Positions 1-6,313 of a DNA stretch of 7,244 nucleotides are shown one piece after another. This stretch comes from Jatrophihabitans sp. (GTDB lineage: Bacteria; Actinomycetota; Actinomycetes; Mycobacteriales; Jatrophihabitantaceae). The first letter of the stretch is position 1. Every line of letters starts with the position of its first letter. Both the position numbers and the translations under genes were made by a program. The notes under the pieces are model-generated. The model was not told the DNA's origin. It saw nothing but the letters and a program-made list of their open reading frames with translations, and did not search any database. The DNA is taken from the NCBI GenBank assembly GCA_025966255.1, contig JAOPVG010000233.1, positions 1-7,244 of the forward strand. The letters are read 5' to 3'.

Positions 1-275
1 GAGCGGTCCACGTGCGACTCGGCGGCGAAGTTCACCAGCACGTCATGGCCGGGCAGCGCCCGGTCGAGGTCACTGGCGCTGCAGATGTCACCGTGGACGA
101 AGCGGTACCGGCGACTGTCGGCCACCGGGGCCAGGTTGGCGAGGTTGCCCGCGTAGGTGAGCTTGTCGAAGACGGTGACGTCCGCGCCGGCGAAGTAGGG
201 GTACTCGTCGGCGATCAGTGATCGCACGAAGTGGGATCCGATGAACCCCGCGCCACCAGTGACGAAAACACGCAT
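1..275 (-). CDS. rmlB: dTDP-glucose 4,6-dehydratase RmlB, N-terminal part (runs off window)
   Basis: Only the first 91 codons are present; the gene continues beyond base 1. The protein starts MRVFVTGGAGFIGSH, giving the Rossmann dinucleotide-binding GxxGxxG motif at residues 7-13. It then shows the family signature DKLTYAGN (37-44), HGDI (61-64) and NFAAESHVDR (82-91), all typical of RmlB of the extended short-chain dehydrogenase/reductase family. The enzyme is cytoplasmic, uses NAD+ and converts dTDP-D-glucose to dTDP-4-keto-6-deoxy-D-glucose, the second step of dTDP-L-rhamnose synthesis. The catalytic Tyr-x-x-x-Lys lies outside the window and cannot be checked. The ATG is preceded by a good ribosome site (GAGAGG, bases 283-288 on the complement, 7 bases away). 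It starts 20 bases after the rmlC stop, so it is the third gene of the rmlA-rmlC-rmlB operon. Confidence 0.95.
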   Translation of the reverse strand, partial: MRVFVTGGAGFIGSHFVRSLIADEYPYFAGADVTVFDKLTYAGNLANLAPVADSRRYRFVHGDICSASDLDRALPGHDVLVNFAAESHVDR

Positions 276-295
276 GAACTAACCTCTCGAGCGAC

Positions 296-835
296 TCAGA
301 GTTCGGCGAACAAGGGAGCGTGAGCGTCCTTGACCGATACGGACGCCGGGTTCTCGCGGTCGATCTGGATCGGCCACCGGATCCCGAGCGCGGGGTCGAG
401 TGGATTCACCGCGATGCCTGCCATTCCCGGCTGCCATTCCGCATCGAAACAGTAGAGGTATTGGCAGCCTTCGGGGCTGACGGCCTGGAACCCGTTGCAG
501 ACGCCGGGCGGTACGAGGACCTGGGTGCCGACCTGCAACGAGACGGTCTCGACGGCGCCGTAGGTCGGCGATTCGCTCCGCGCGTCGAGGTAGACGCCGA
601 ACGCCTCGCCCGCGGCGATGCCGACGAGCTTGGACATCGACTCGCCGTGCAGGCCCCGCACGCCACCGTGCGCCGTCCACGTCAGGTTGATCTGCGACCA
701 CTGGTCCGGGACGGGGAGCCCGCACTCGGCGAACCCGCTGACTCGGAAGAACTCGCGAACCGTCCCCCGTTCATCGGTGACCGACTTCGTCGATATCCGC
801 CAGAGGTCGTGGATTGCGGTGCGCTCTACGGTCAT
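296..835 (-). CDS. rmlC: dTDP-4-dehydrorhamnose 3,5-epimerase family protein (RmlC-like, divergent)
   Basis: This is a 179-residue cupin of normal RmlC length. It carries DERGTVREFF (21-30), the VRGLH motif with the catalytic-base histidine at His63, Lys69, the DAR-SPTYG segment (84-93) and LDP-L-I-WP with the dyad aspartate at Asp147. RmlC epimerises C3 and C5 of dTDP-4-keto-6-deoxyglucose to give dTDP-4-keto-L-rhamnose. Two positions differ from classical enzymes: the usual GFAHGF is GVCNGF (His to Asn at 114), and the second tyrosine of the Y..YY.P block is Trp134, while Tyr128 is kept. It may therefore be a subfamily with altered stereochemistry. The ATG at 835 was chosen because its N-terminus aligns with E. 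coli RmlC. An in-frame GTG at 856, 5 bases after the rmlA stop, would add 7 residues. Neither start has a well-spaced ribosome site. Confidence 0.88.
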   Translation of the reverse strand: MTVERTAIHDLWRISTKSVTDERGTVREFFRVSGFAECGLPVPDQWSQINLTWTAHGGVRGLHGESMSKLVGIAAGEAFGVYLDARSESPTYGAVETVSLQVGTQVLVPPGVCNGFQAVSPEGCQYLYCFDAEWQPGMAGIAVNPLDPALGIRWPIQIDRENPASVSVKDAHAPLFAEL

Positions 836-861
836 CTGCTCGATCTGCGGGGCCACAGTCC

Positions 862-1752
862 TCAGCGTTCGTCGAGGTAGTCGAGAGCGGCCTGGCGCAA
901 GTACGCGCCATAGCTGGACTTGCCCATCTCGTCGGCAAGGGCGAGGGCCGTGTCGGCGGAGATGAACCCCCGTTGCATGGCGATCTCCTCCAAGCACGCA
1001 ATCGTGACTCCCTGACGGTGCTGGAGCACCTGCACGAATTGGCCCGCCTCCATCAGCGCATCCTGGGTGCCGGTATCGAGCCAGGCCGTGCCGCGGCCGA
1101 GATCCACCAGACGCGCGTCGCCGCGCTCGACGTAGATCCGGTTGAGGTCGGTGATCTCCAGTTCGCCACGGGGCGAGGGCTGAAGCGCGCGAGCGTGCTC
1201 GACGACGTCACTGTCATAAAAGTACAGACCCGTGATGGCAAGACTCGATTTGGGTTTCTCGGGCTTCTCCTCGATGTCCACCAGTCGGCCCTCGCGGTCG
1301 ACGCTGGCGACGCCGTACCGCTCCGGATCGCTGACGCGGTAGCCGAAGAGCGTGCACCCCCGCTCCTTCTCGACGTCGCTGACAGCATCGGACAACTGCT
1401 CGCCCAGCCCATGGCCGAAGAAGATGTTGTCGCCGAGCACGAGCGCAGCCGGGCCGCCGTCGAGGTGGTCGGCTCCGATGAGAAAGGCCTGGGCGAGACC
1501 GTCGGGCGACGGTTGCACCGCATAGGTGAAGGACACGCCCCATCGGCTCCCGTCGCCGAGGAGCCGAATGAACTGGTCCTGCTCGTGCGGGGTGGTGATG
1601 ATCAAAATTTCCCGGACGCCTGCCAGCATCAACACCGAGACCGGGTAGTAGATCATCGGCTTGTCGTAGACCGGGAGCAGTTGCTTGCTCACGGCTCGCG
1701 TTATCGGGTGTAGGCGAGTACCTGCTCCGCCTGCCAGGATGATCCCCTTCAT
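862..1752 (-). CDS. rmlA: Glucose-1-phosphate thymidylyltransferase RmlA
   Basis: The 296-residue protein has the usual RmlA length and every family signature. These are [11 protein letters not shown] (8-18), the sugar-nucleotide segment with [10 protein letters not shown] (24-33), LGDNIFFG (106-113, metal-binding Asp108), EEKP (161-164), GLYFYD (175-180), EITDLN (199-204) and WLDTGT (224-229, second metal ligand Asp226). It catalyses dTTP + glucose-1-phosphate to dTDP-glucose + pyrophosphate, the first and usually feedback-regulated step toward dTDP-L-rhamnose, which is a cell-wall linker sugar in mycolic-acid actinobacteria. It is the first gene of a minus-strand operon, with rmlC and rmlB following at short gaps. 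There is no Shine-Dalgarno sequence before the ATG. A -10-like TATCGT ends exactly 6 bases upstream, so the mRNA is probably leaderless. Confidence 0.97.
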   Translation of the reverse strand: MKGIILAGGAGTRLHPITRAVSKQLLPVYDKPMIYYPVSVLMLAGVREILIITTPHEQDQFIRLLGDGSRWGVSFTYAVQPSPDGLAQAFLIGADHLDGGPAALVLGDNIFFGHGLGEQLSDAVSDVEKERGCTLFGYRVSDPERYGVASVDREGRLVDIEEKPEKPKSSLAITGLYFYDSDVVEHARALQPSPRGELEITDLNRIYVERGDARLVDLGRGTAWLDTGTQDALMEAGQFVQVLQHRQGVTIACLEEIAMQRGFISADTALALADEMGKSSYGAYLRQAALDYLDER

Positions 1753-1758
1753 GCCCGC

Positions 1759-1764
1759 ACGATA
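1759..1764 (-). promoter_or_regulatory. -10 element of a probable leaderless rmlA promoter
   Basis: Read on the minus strand, TATCGT fits the actinobacterial TANNNT -10 pattern. It is followed by the six bases GCGGGC and then the rmlA ATG, which would put the transcription start at or next to the A of the ATG. No clear -35 hexamer is seen, which is common in this phylum. The absence of a Shine-Dalgarno sequence agrees with a leaderless transcript. The geometry equals that before the GTG at 6409. Confidence 0.5.
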
Positions 1765-1785
1765 ACGGAAATGAAGTCGCGGAAA

Positions 1786-1806
1786 GTTGAGCGGAACAGA
1801 CTCAAG
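1786..1806 (+). promoter_or_regulatory. HAIR operator for the heat-shock repressor HspR
   Basis: The site reads GTTGAGC, 7 bases, ACTCAAG. The HspR-associated inverted repeat consensus is CTTGAGT-N7-ACTCAAG, so the right arm is a perfect match, the left arm matches 5 of 7, and the spacer length is exact. Known HspR regulons in Streptomyces, Mycobacterium and Corynebacterium include clpB, and this site lies 75 bases before the clpB ATG. HspR with DnaK as corepressor would hold clpB down until heat stress titrates DnaK. The site is also about 44 bases from the rmlA start on the other strand. Confidence 0.8.
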
Positions 1807-1818
1807 TTATCGCTCGTT
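1793..1818 (+). promoter_or_regulatory. Possible SigH/SigE-type promoter of clpB
   Basis: GGAACA (1793-1798) and CGTT (1815-1818) are separated by 16 bases, which resembles the -35 GGAA(C/T) and -10 GTT elements of SigH-type ECF promoters in mycobacteria and corynebacteria. clpB is a known SigH target in those genera. The -35 falls inside the HAIR spacer and right arm, so bound HspR would block polymerase. The predicted start near 1825 gives a leader of about 57 bases. Short ECF motifs occur often by chance, hence the moderate confidence. Confidence 0.45.
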
Positions 1819-1881
1819 GCAACCAAAGAGGCGACCGAGCGCCCGTGACACGACCGACTTCGATGGGATGAACTGACACAC

Positions 1882-4455
1882 ATGGACATGACGACACGCA
1901 GCAATCAGGCGGTCGGCAGCGCCGTCAAGGTCGCGGCCGAGCGCGGCAACCCGACCGTTGAGGCGGCCCACCTCGCCGTCGCGCTGCTCGACGACGCCGA
2001 GACCCTGACCCGTCCGCTGCTGCAGGCGGTCGGCGCCGACCCGATGACGGTGCGCGCCGATCTGTCGCGCCTCGTCGACAAGCTGCCCTCCGCCTCCGGC
2101 TCGTCGGTGGCGGCCCCTCAGACCTCGCGCTCGCTGCTCGCCGTCCTCGGCGCCGCCGAGCGTGAGGCGCGGGCCCGCTCGGACGAGTTCGTCTCCGCCG
2201 AGCACCTCCTGCTCGCTCTCGCCGACCAGGGCGGGGACGTCGCCGAGGTACTGCGTCAGTACGGCGCCACGCCGAGTGCGCTGTCCGATGCACTGGAGTC
2301 CGTCCGGGGCTCACAGCACGTCACCACCGCCGACCCCGAAGGCACGTTCCAGGCGCTCGAGAAGTACGGCAACGACCTCACCCAGATGGCGCGCGACGGC
2401 CAGATCGATCCGGTCATCGGCCGCGACGCCGAGATCCGCCGGGTCATCCAGGTGCTCTCGCGCCGCACCAAGAACAATCCCGTCCTGATCGGCGAGCCCG
2501 GCGTCGGCAAGACCGCCGTCGTCGAGGGGCTGGCCCAGCGGATCGTCGCGAAGGACGTCCCGTCCTCGCTGCAGGGCAAGAAGGTGATCTCGCTCGATCT
2601 CGGCGCGATGATCGCCGGCTCCAAGTTCCGCGGCGAGTTCGAGGAGCGGCTCAAGGCCGTCCTCACCGAGATCAAGGACTCCGGCGGCCAGGTGATCACG
2701 TTCATCGACGAGCTGCACACCGTGGTCGGTGCCGGCGCCACCGGTGAAGGCGCCATGGACGCCGGCAACATGCTCAAGCCGATGCTGGCCCGCGGCGAGC
2801 TGCGCATGGTCGGCGCCACCACGCTGGACGAGTACCGCGAGCACATCGAGAAGGACCCCGCGCTCGAGCGGCGCTTCCAGCAGGTGCTGGTGGCCGAGCC
2901 GTCCGTCGAGGACACCATCGCGATCCTGCGTGGGCTCAACGCTCGGTACGAGGCGCATCACGAGGTGCAGATCGCCGACGGCGCGTTGGTCGCCGCGGCC
3001 ACACTTTCCGATCGGTACATCACTTCGCGCTTCCTGCCCGACAAGGCCATCGACCTCGTCGACGAAGCGGCGTCCCGGCTGCGCATGGAAATCGACTCAC
3101 GTCCGGTCGAGATCGACGAGCTGCAACGCGCCGTCGACCGGCTGAAGATGGAAGAGATGGCGCTGGCCAAGGAGGTCGACGACGCCTCCAAGGATCGGCT
3201 GGCGAAGCTGCGGGCCGAGATGGCCGACCTCACCGAGAAACTGGATGCGCTCAATGCGCGCTGGGAACGGGAGAAGTCGGGCCTGAACCGGGTCGGTGAG
3301 CTGAAGAAGCGCCTCGACGACCTGCAGGGGCAGATCGAGCGCGCCCAGCGCGACGGCGACCTCGAGACCGCGTCCCGCCTGCAGTACGGCGAACTCCCGG
3401 CCCTGGAGAAGGAGCTCACCACAGCCAGTGAGGCCGAGGCGCAGCCGCAGGAGGACGTGCTCGTCAAGGAGCAGGTGACCGCCGATGACATCGCCGACGT
3501 CGTCTCGGCCTGGACGGGCATCCCGGCCGGCCGGCTGATGGAGGGCGAGACGGCGAAGCTGCTGCGCATGGAAGAGGCCATCGGCTCCCGCGTCATCGGG
3601 CAGAAGCGGGCAGTGCAGGCGGTGTCCGACGCCGTGCGTCGCGCCCGCGCCGGCATCTCCGACCCCGATCGGCCGACCGGCTCGTTCCTGTTCCTCGGCC
3701 CCACCGGCGTGGGCAAGACCGAGCTCGCCAAGGCGCTCGCGAACTTCCTGTTCGACGACGAGCGGGCGATGGTGCGCATCGACATGAGCGAGTATTCCGA
3801 GAAGCACTCGGTGGCCCGCCTGGTCGGCGCGCCGCCCGGGTACGTCGGCTACGAAGAGGGCGGCCAGCTCACCGAAGCGGTGCGCCGCCGTCCGTACACG
3901 GTCGTGTTGCTCGACGAGGTCGAGAAGGCGCATCCCGATGTCTTCGACATCCTGCTCGCCGTGCTCGACGACGGCCGGTTGACTGACGGCCAGGGCCGCA
4001 CGGTCGACTTCCGCAACGTGCTGCTCGTGCTGACCTCGAACCTCGGTTCGGCCGCGCTGATCACCGATCTGCCCGACGAGGCGAAGCACGAAGCGGTGAT
4101 GAGCATGGTGCGTGGGCATTTCAAACCCGAGTTCCTGAACCGGCTCGACGACATCGTGATCTTCGACGCGCTGACGGTTGAGGATCTGGTGCAGATCGTC
4201 GACATCCAGCTCGGGGCGCTCGGCAAGCGGCTCGCTGCTCGTCGGCTCACGCTCGAGGTGACGCCCGCCGCCCGCGAGTGGCTGGCGCTCAACGGCTTCG
4301 ACCCGCTCTACGGCGCCCGGCCGTTGCGTCGGCTGGTGCAGACCGCGATCGGGGACGCGCTCGCGAAGGCGCTGCTCAGCGGCGAGATCCGCGACGGGCA
4401 GACCGTGGTCGTCGACGCGCTGGAAGACCGCTCCGGGCTGCAGCTGGGCGGCTGA
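1882..4455 (+). CDS. clpB: ATP-dependent chaperone/disaggregase ClpB
   Basis: At 857 residues this is a full-length ClpB/Hsp104. In order it has: a Clp N-domain with two repeats (about 1-145); nucleotide-binding domain 1 with Walker A GEPGVGKT (204-211), pore loop [11 protein letters not shown] (246-256), Walker B VITFIDE (271-277) and arginine fingers Arg330/331; a long coiled-coil M-domain (about 405-525) that identifies ClpB rather than ClpC or ClpA; and domain 2 with GPTGVGKT (606-613), pore loop GYVGYEEGG (653-661), Walker B VVLLDE (674-679) and sensor-2 GARPLRR (811-817). With DnaK, DnaJ and GrpE it threads aggregated proteins through its hexameric pore in the cytoplasm. The first pore loop has Phe where E. 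coli has Tyr, a conservative change. The ATG at 1882 gives the N-terminus expected for the family; the ribosome site is weak. The preceding HAIR site suggests HspR control. Confidence 0.98.
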   Translation: MDMTTRSNQAVGSAVKVAAERGNPTVEAAHLAVALLDDAETLTRPLLQAVGADPMTVRADLSRLVDKLPSASGSSVAAPQTSRSLLAVLGAAEREARARSDEFVSAEHLLLALADQGGDVAEVLRQYGATPSALSDALESVRGSQHVTTADPEGTFQALEKYGNDLTQMARDGQIDPVIGRDAEIRRVIQVLSRRTKNNPVLIGEPGVGKTAVVEGLAQRIVAKDVPSSLQGKKVISLDLGAMIAGSKFRGEFEERLKAVLTEIKDSGGQVITFIDELHTVVGAGATGEGAMDAGNMLKPMLARGELRMVGATTLDEYREHIEKDPALERRFQQVLVAEPSVEDTIAILRGLNARYEAHHEVQIADGALVAAATLSDRYITSRFLPDKAIDLVDEAASRLRMEIDSRPVEIDELQRAVDRLKMEEMALAKEVDDASKDRLAKLRAEMADLTEKLDALNARWEREKSGLNRVGELKKRLDDLQGQIERAQRDGDLETASRLQYGELPALEKELTTASEAEAQPQEDVLVKEQVTADDIADVVSAWTGIPAGRLMEGETAKLLRMEEAIGSRVIGQKRAVQAVSDAVRRARAGISDPDRPTGSFLFLGPTGVGKTELAKALANFLFDDERAMVRIDMSEYSEKHSVARLVGAPPGYVGYEEGGQLTEAVRRRPYTVVLLDEVEKAHPDVFDILLAVLDDGRLTDGQGRTVDFRNVLLVLTSNLGSAALITDLPDEAKHEAVMSMVRGHFKPEFLNRLDDIVIFDALTVEDLVQIVDIQLGALGKRLAARRLTLEVTPAAREWLALNGFDPLYGARPLRRLVQTAIGDALAKALLSGEIRDGQTVVVDALEDRSGLQLGG

Positions 4456-4462
4456 GGGGCCC

Positions 4463-4801
4463 ATGTCGGAATGGCGCGATCTGCCTCCGCCACCTGACCC
4501 TGACCAGCCCGGCTGGGATCTCACGGCGGACGACCTGGCTGCGCAGCTGCATCCGGACCCGCAGCCTGGTCCGGATCCGGTGGGCGTCGTCGCCGTCACC
4601 GCCGGGTTCGTCGGGATCGTGTTCTTCGGGATTCTGATGACGCTCGTGGCGGGCATTCTCGGCGCGATCGCGGGCCAGCGAGCGCGGGCGGCCGGCCGAA
4701 GCTTCGAGCTCGCCTACCTGGCCTTCGGACTCTCAGCTGTCGACGGCATCGTCTGGCTCGTGTTGCACATGCTGTTCGACGTGCCCATAACGGTCGGATG
4801 A
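4463..4801 (+). CDS. Small two-helix membrane protein, DUF4190-like, downstream of clpB
   Basis: This 112-residue protein has a proline- and aspartate-rich soluble N-terminus (residues 1-40). Hydrophobic segments follow at about 41-69 and 82-105, joined by a basic GQRARAAGR turn. The pattern ILGAIAGQRARAAG followed by LAYLAFGL resembles the DUF4190 fold (a helix, a small basic loop after an LG.IA motif, then a second helix). That is a pattern judgement and was not searched. No catalytic residues or signal peptide are visible, and the function is unknown. The ATG lies 7 bases after the clpB stop, with GAGGGG just upstream overlapping that stop, so it is probably cotranscribed and translationally linked with clpB and would share its heat-shock control. 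If both ends are cytoplasmic, the N-terminal Pro/Asp tail would face ClpB's compartment. Confidence 0.85.
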   Translation: MSEWRDLPPPPDPDQPGWDLTADDLAAQLHPDPQPGPDPVGVVAVTAGFVGIVFFGILMTLVAGILGAIAGQRARAAGRSFELAYLAFGLSAVDGIVWLVLHMLFDVPITVG

Positions 4802-4836
4802 GCGCGGCGGGTTGAGCGAGCTCAGCGTTTCGCGCT
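4801..4836. terminator. Candidate bidirectional terminator hairpin between convergent genes
   Basis: AGCGCG (4801-4806) pairs with CGCGCT (4831-4836). Inside a symmetric 4-base internal loop, GTTGAG (4811-4816) pairs with CTCAGC (4821-4826) around a CGAG loop, with one G-T wobble on the plus strand. The structure spans the 20-base gap between the convergent stop codons and overlaps both. There is no U-tract on either strand, so it would be a tail-less actinobacterial-type terminator if it works. Confidence 0.4.
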
Positions 4837-5514
4837 GATCCAGCTGCTGACACCAGGCGCCCAGGCCAGACCGAGCCCGACGACGGTGAGCGCCCCGAAC
4901 AGGACCGAATAGACGACGAAGCCGGTGGCGGTGAAGCCGTCGAAGCGCACGAGCCAGTAGAGGGTCTCGGCGATCACCAGCCCGCTGCCGATGCTGAACA
5001 TGATGCGCCCGTTGGGATTGCGTCCGGTCAGCATGACCCCGCCGGCGATGAGCAGACCCGCGGCGATCATGTTCACGAAGCCGTCCAGCGCGAGCTCGGA
5101 ACCGTAATCGGTGCCACTGCCGGCGGCGGTCTCCACGTCCGAGACGAACGACGCGCCGAACAGCAGCAGGCTGCCGGCGAGGACGAGCAGACCGGCGCTG
5201 ATGTAGCCGAGGACGGCGGCCCCGATGGCGGTCCCGGGCCGGGCCGGGCCGGTGACATAGCCGGCCGGATAGCCGGGGTAGCCCGGGGTCGGATAGCCCG
5301 GCGTCGGATAGCCCGGGGTCGGATAGCCGGGGGCCGGATAGCCGGGGGCCGGGTAGCCCGGCGGGTATCCGGGCGGCTGGTGCCCAGACGGCTGCACGTA
5401 GCCGTCTGGCTGCGGCGTCGCCCAGGGATCAGCGGGTTGCTGCGGCATCCACTGGCCGGTCGGGGGCGGACCCTGGTATTGCGGATCGCCGCCGGGCTGT
5501 TCCCAGTCGGTCAC
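4822..5514 (-). CDS. Four-helix membrane protein with proline/glycine/tyrosine-rich repeat N-terminus
   Basis: This is 230 residues from a GTG start at 5514, chosen because GGGAGG (5519-5524, complement) sits 4 bases before it; extending upstream adds only arginine/proline-rich, non-conserved-looking sequence. Residues 1-95 are low-complexity and rich in Pro, Gly, Gln and Tyr, ending in about seven PGYP-type pentapeptide copies (about 48-83). Four hydrophobic helices follow at about 97-122, 143-163, 170-189 and 196-218, with a short SAKR tail. The N-terminus has no signal peptide and is probably cytoplasmic. The tail-plus-helices layout is common in uncharacterised actinobacterial membrane proteins; I do not recognise a named family. 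It is convergent with the gene at 4463 and lies 100 bases downstream of the gene at 5615 on the same strand. Confidence 0.85.
   Translation of the reverse strand: MTDWEQPGGDPQYQGPPPTGQWMPQQPADPWATPQPDGYVQPSGHQPPGYPPGYPAPGYPAPGYPTPGYPTPGYPTPGYPGYPAGYVTGPARPGTAIGAAVLGYISAGLLVLAGSLLLFGASFVSDVETAAGSGTDYGSELALDGFVNMIAAGLLIAGGVMLTGRNPNGRIMFSIGSGLVIAETLYWLVRFDGFTATGFVVYSVLFGALTVVGLGLAWAPGVSSWISAKR
5282..5356 (-). repeat. Five tandem 15-base repeats coding PGYP-type pentapeptides
   Basis: On the plus strand the unit reads CCCGGGGTCGGATAG. Copies begin at 5282, 5297, 5312, 5327 and 5342. Copies 1 and 3 are identical, copy 2 differs at one base, and copies 4 and 5 at two and three. The period is a multiple of three, so gain or loss of a copy keeps the reading frame and changes only the length of the PGY(P)(T/A) repeat. 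Degenerate copies continue on both sides. Confidence 0.9.
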
Positions 5515-5563
5515 GGATCCTCCCGGTGCTCCCACCGGTCGAACGACGCAGTGGCCCGGCGAG

Positions 5564-5569
5564 GATATA
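5564..5569 (-). promoter_or_regulatory. Weak -10 candidate for the gene at 4822-5514
   Basis: TATATC on the minus strand is one of the few AT-rich spots in this stretch and lies just beyond the inverted repeat at 5570-5611. It would give a leader of roughly 43 bases carrying the strong ribosome site. No -35 is visible, and the match to TATAAT is only 4 of 6. Confidence 0.25.
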
Positions 5570-5611
5570 GTCCGTCGCGGTGGTCGAGGGGCGCGAACCC
5601 GCCGCACGGAC
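5570..5611 (-). terminator. Inverted repeat after the DUF4190 gene, candidate terminator
   Basis: GTCCGT (5570-5575) pairs with ACGGAC (5606-5611), and after one bulged C, GCGG (5577-5580) pairs with CCGC (5602-5605). The stem can continue through one wobble and two G-C pairs. It begins 3 bases after the stop codon of the gene at 5615-6292. No U-tract follows, so termination is inferred from strength and position only; an attenuator or mRNA-stabilising hairpin is an alternative. Confidence 0.45.
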
Positions 5612-5614
5612 CCG

Positions 5615-6292
5615 TCAGATGTGGTCCTGGACGCACTGTTGGAAACTCGACGAGTTGTTCTGGCTGAACCCGCCGCACTTGTTGACGGCGTTGAGGATGT
5701 AGATCGTCCAGATGATGGCCAGCACGGCCCCTACCGCGGCGCAGATGAGGCCGGCGATCGCCATGCCCTTGCCGCTCGTGCGCCGCGAGTTCGCCTCGCT
5801 GAGTCCGATGAAGCCGAAGATCAGCGCAATGATGACGAGCACCCCGTCGAAGATGCTCGTCCAGAACATCACGATCGAGAGGATGCCGAGCACCAGCGCC
5901 GTGACCGACTTGCCGTTGCCGGTCTTGGGCTGGACGTAGGAGTGGTAGTTCGGCGGCGGCGCACCGTAGGGGGTATTGCCGTAGGGGGTATTGCCGTAGG
6001 GCGCGTTCCCGTACGGCGGCGCTCCATACGGGTAGGGCGAGTTGGCCGGGTCGTACGGCTGCTGTGGGCCGGGCTGGGGCATCCCCGGGTACGGCGTCAT
6101 GGGCGGCCCGCCTGCGGGCGGCGCTGGCGAGGGTGGCGGCACGTATCCCGGCGGCGCGTACTCAGGGGGGATCGGGTGATCCGGCTTGCCGAAGCGGTAC
6201 GGGTCGAACGGCGCCTCGGCCGTCGGCTCGTTCTTCGTGAGGTCCATCTGCGGCTCGGACGAGCCGTTCTCCGGTTCCGGCGGCGTCGTCAT
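5615..6292 (-). CDS. DUF4190-type membrane protein with Pro/Tyr/Gly-rich repeat N-terminus
   Basis: This is 225 residues from the ATG at 6292, fixed by GGAGG (6299-6303, complement) 6 bases upstream; a longer reading frame exists upstream but has no such site. Residues 1-125 are disordered-looking and rich in Pro, Gly, Tyr and Asn, with four consecutive PYGN/PYGA-type pentads at about 93-113. Helices follow at about 128-146, 149-166 and 177-201. Motifs VLGILSIVM, LIFGFIGLSEA, then SGKGMAIAGLI are characteristic of DUF4190, a domain of unknown function common in actinobacteria. Three helices with a cytoplasmic N-terminus would place the C-terminus outside, where Cys206 and Cys220 could form a disulfide. 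No enzyme motif is visible. It is transcribed divergently from the gene at 6409. Confidence 0.9.
   Translation of the reverse strand: MTTPPEPENGSSEPQMDLTKNEPTAEAPFDPYRFGKPDHPIPPEYAPPGYVPPPSPAPPAGGPPMTPYPGMPQPGPQQPYDPANSPYPYGAPPYGNAPYGNTPYGNTPYGAPPPNYHSYVQPKTGNGKSVTALVLGILSIVMFWTSIFDGVLVIIALIFGFIGLSEANSRRTSGKGMAIAGLICAAVGAVLAIIWTIYILNAVNKCGGFSQNNSSSFQQCVQDHI
5964..6023 (-). repeat. Four tandem 15-base repeats coding PYG-containing pentapeptides
   Basis: The plus-strand unit is CCGTAGGGGGTATTG. The copies at 5964 and 5979 are identical, and those at 5994 and 6009 are diverged but in register. Each codes an in-frame (N/A)-(T/A/P)-P-Y-G type pentad. The exact duplication of the first two copies suggests recent slippage or copy-number change. 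Confidence 0.85.
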
Positions 6293-6313
6293 GATGTACC
6301 TCCGGTACGGCGG

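Noticed and set aside
814..1713. A 299-codon plus-strand open frame opposite rmlA
   Set aside because: It is the complement of a gene with every RmlA motif, and its product has no coherent domain.
2314..2340. Internal clpB start giving a short ClpB lacking the N-domain, as in E. coli
   Set aside because: The corresponding valine codon is GTC rather than GTG, and no ATG or GTG with a good ribosome site was seen at that point.
2311..2961. A 216-codon minus-strand open frame inside clpB
   Set aside because: It is opposite nucleotide-binding domain 1 and its composition is that of a shadow frame; there is no ribosome site.
3097..4656. A 519-codon open frame antisense to clpB
   Set aside because: It lies opposite a fully conserved gene, its product is low-complexity with no recognisable motif, and long antisense frames are expected in GC-rich coding DNA.
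5231..5252. CGGGC tandem repeat considered as a regulatory or G-quadruplex element
   Set aside because: It is a few copies of a short GC motif inside coding sequence and is explained by codon bias for Gly, Pro, Ala and Arg.
5515..5607. N-terminal extension of the gene at 4822 to an ATG at 5607
   Set aside because: The added residues are Arg/Pro-rich, the frame there overlaps the likely terminator and promoter, and a strong ribosome site supports the GTG at 5514.
5961..6023. The 15-base array considered as a CRISPR array
   Set aside because: The units are contiguous without spacers, in frame within a coding region, and no cas genes are present.
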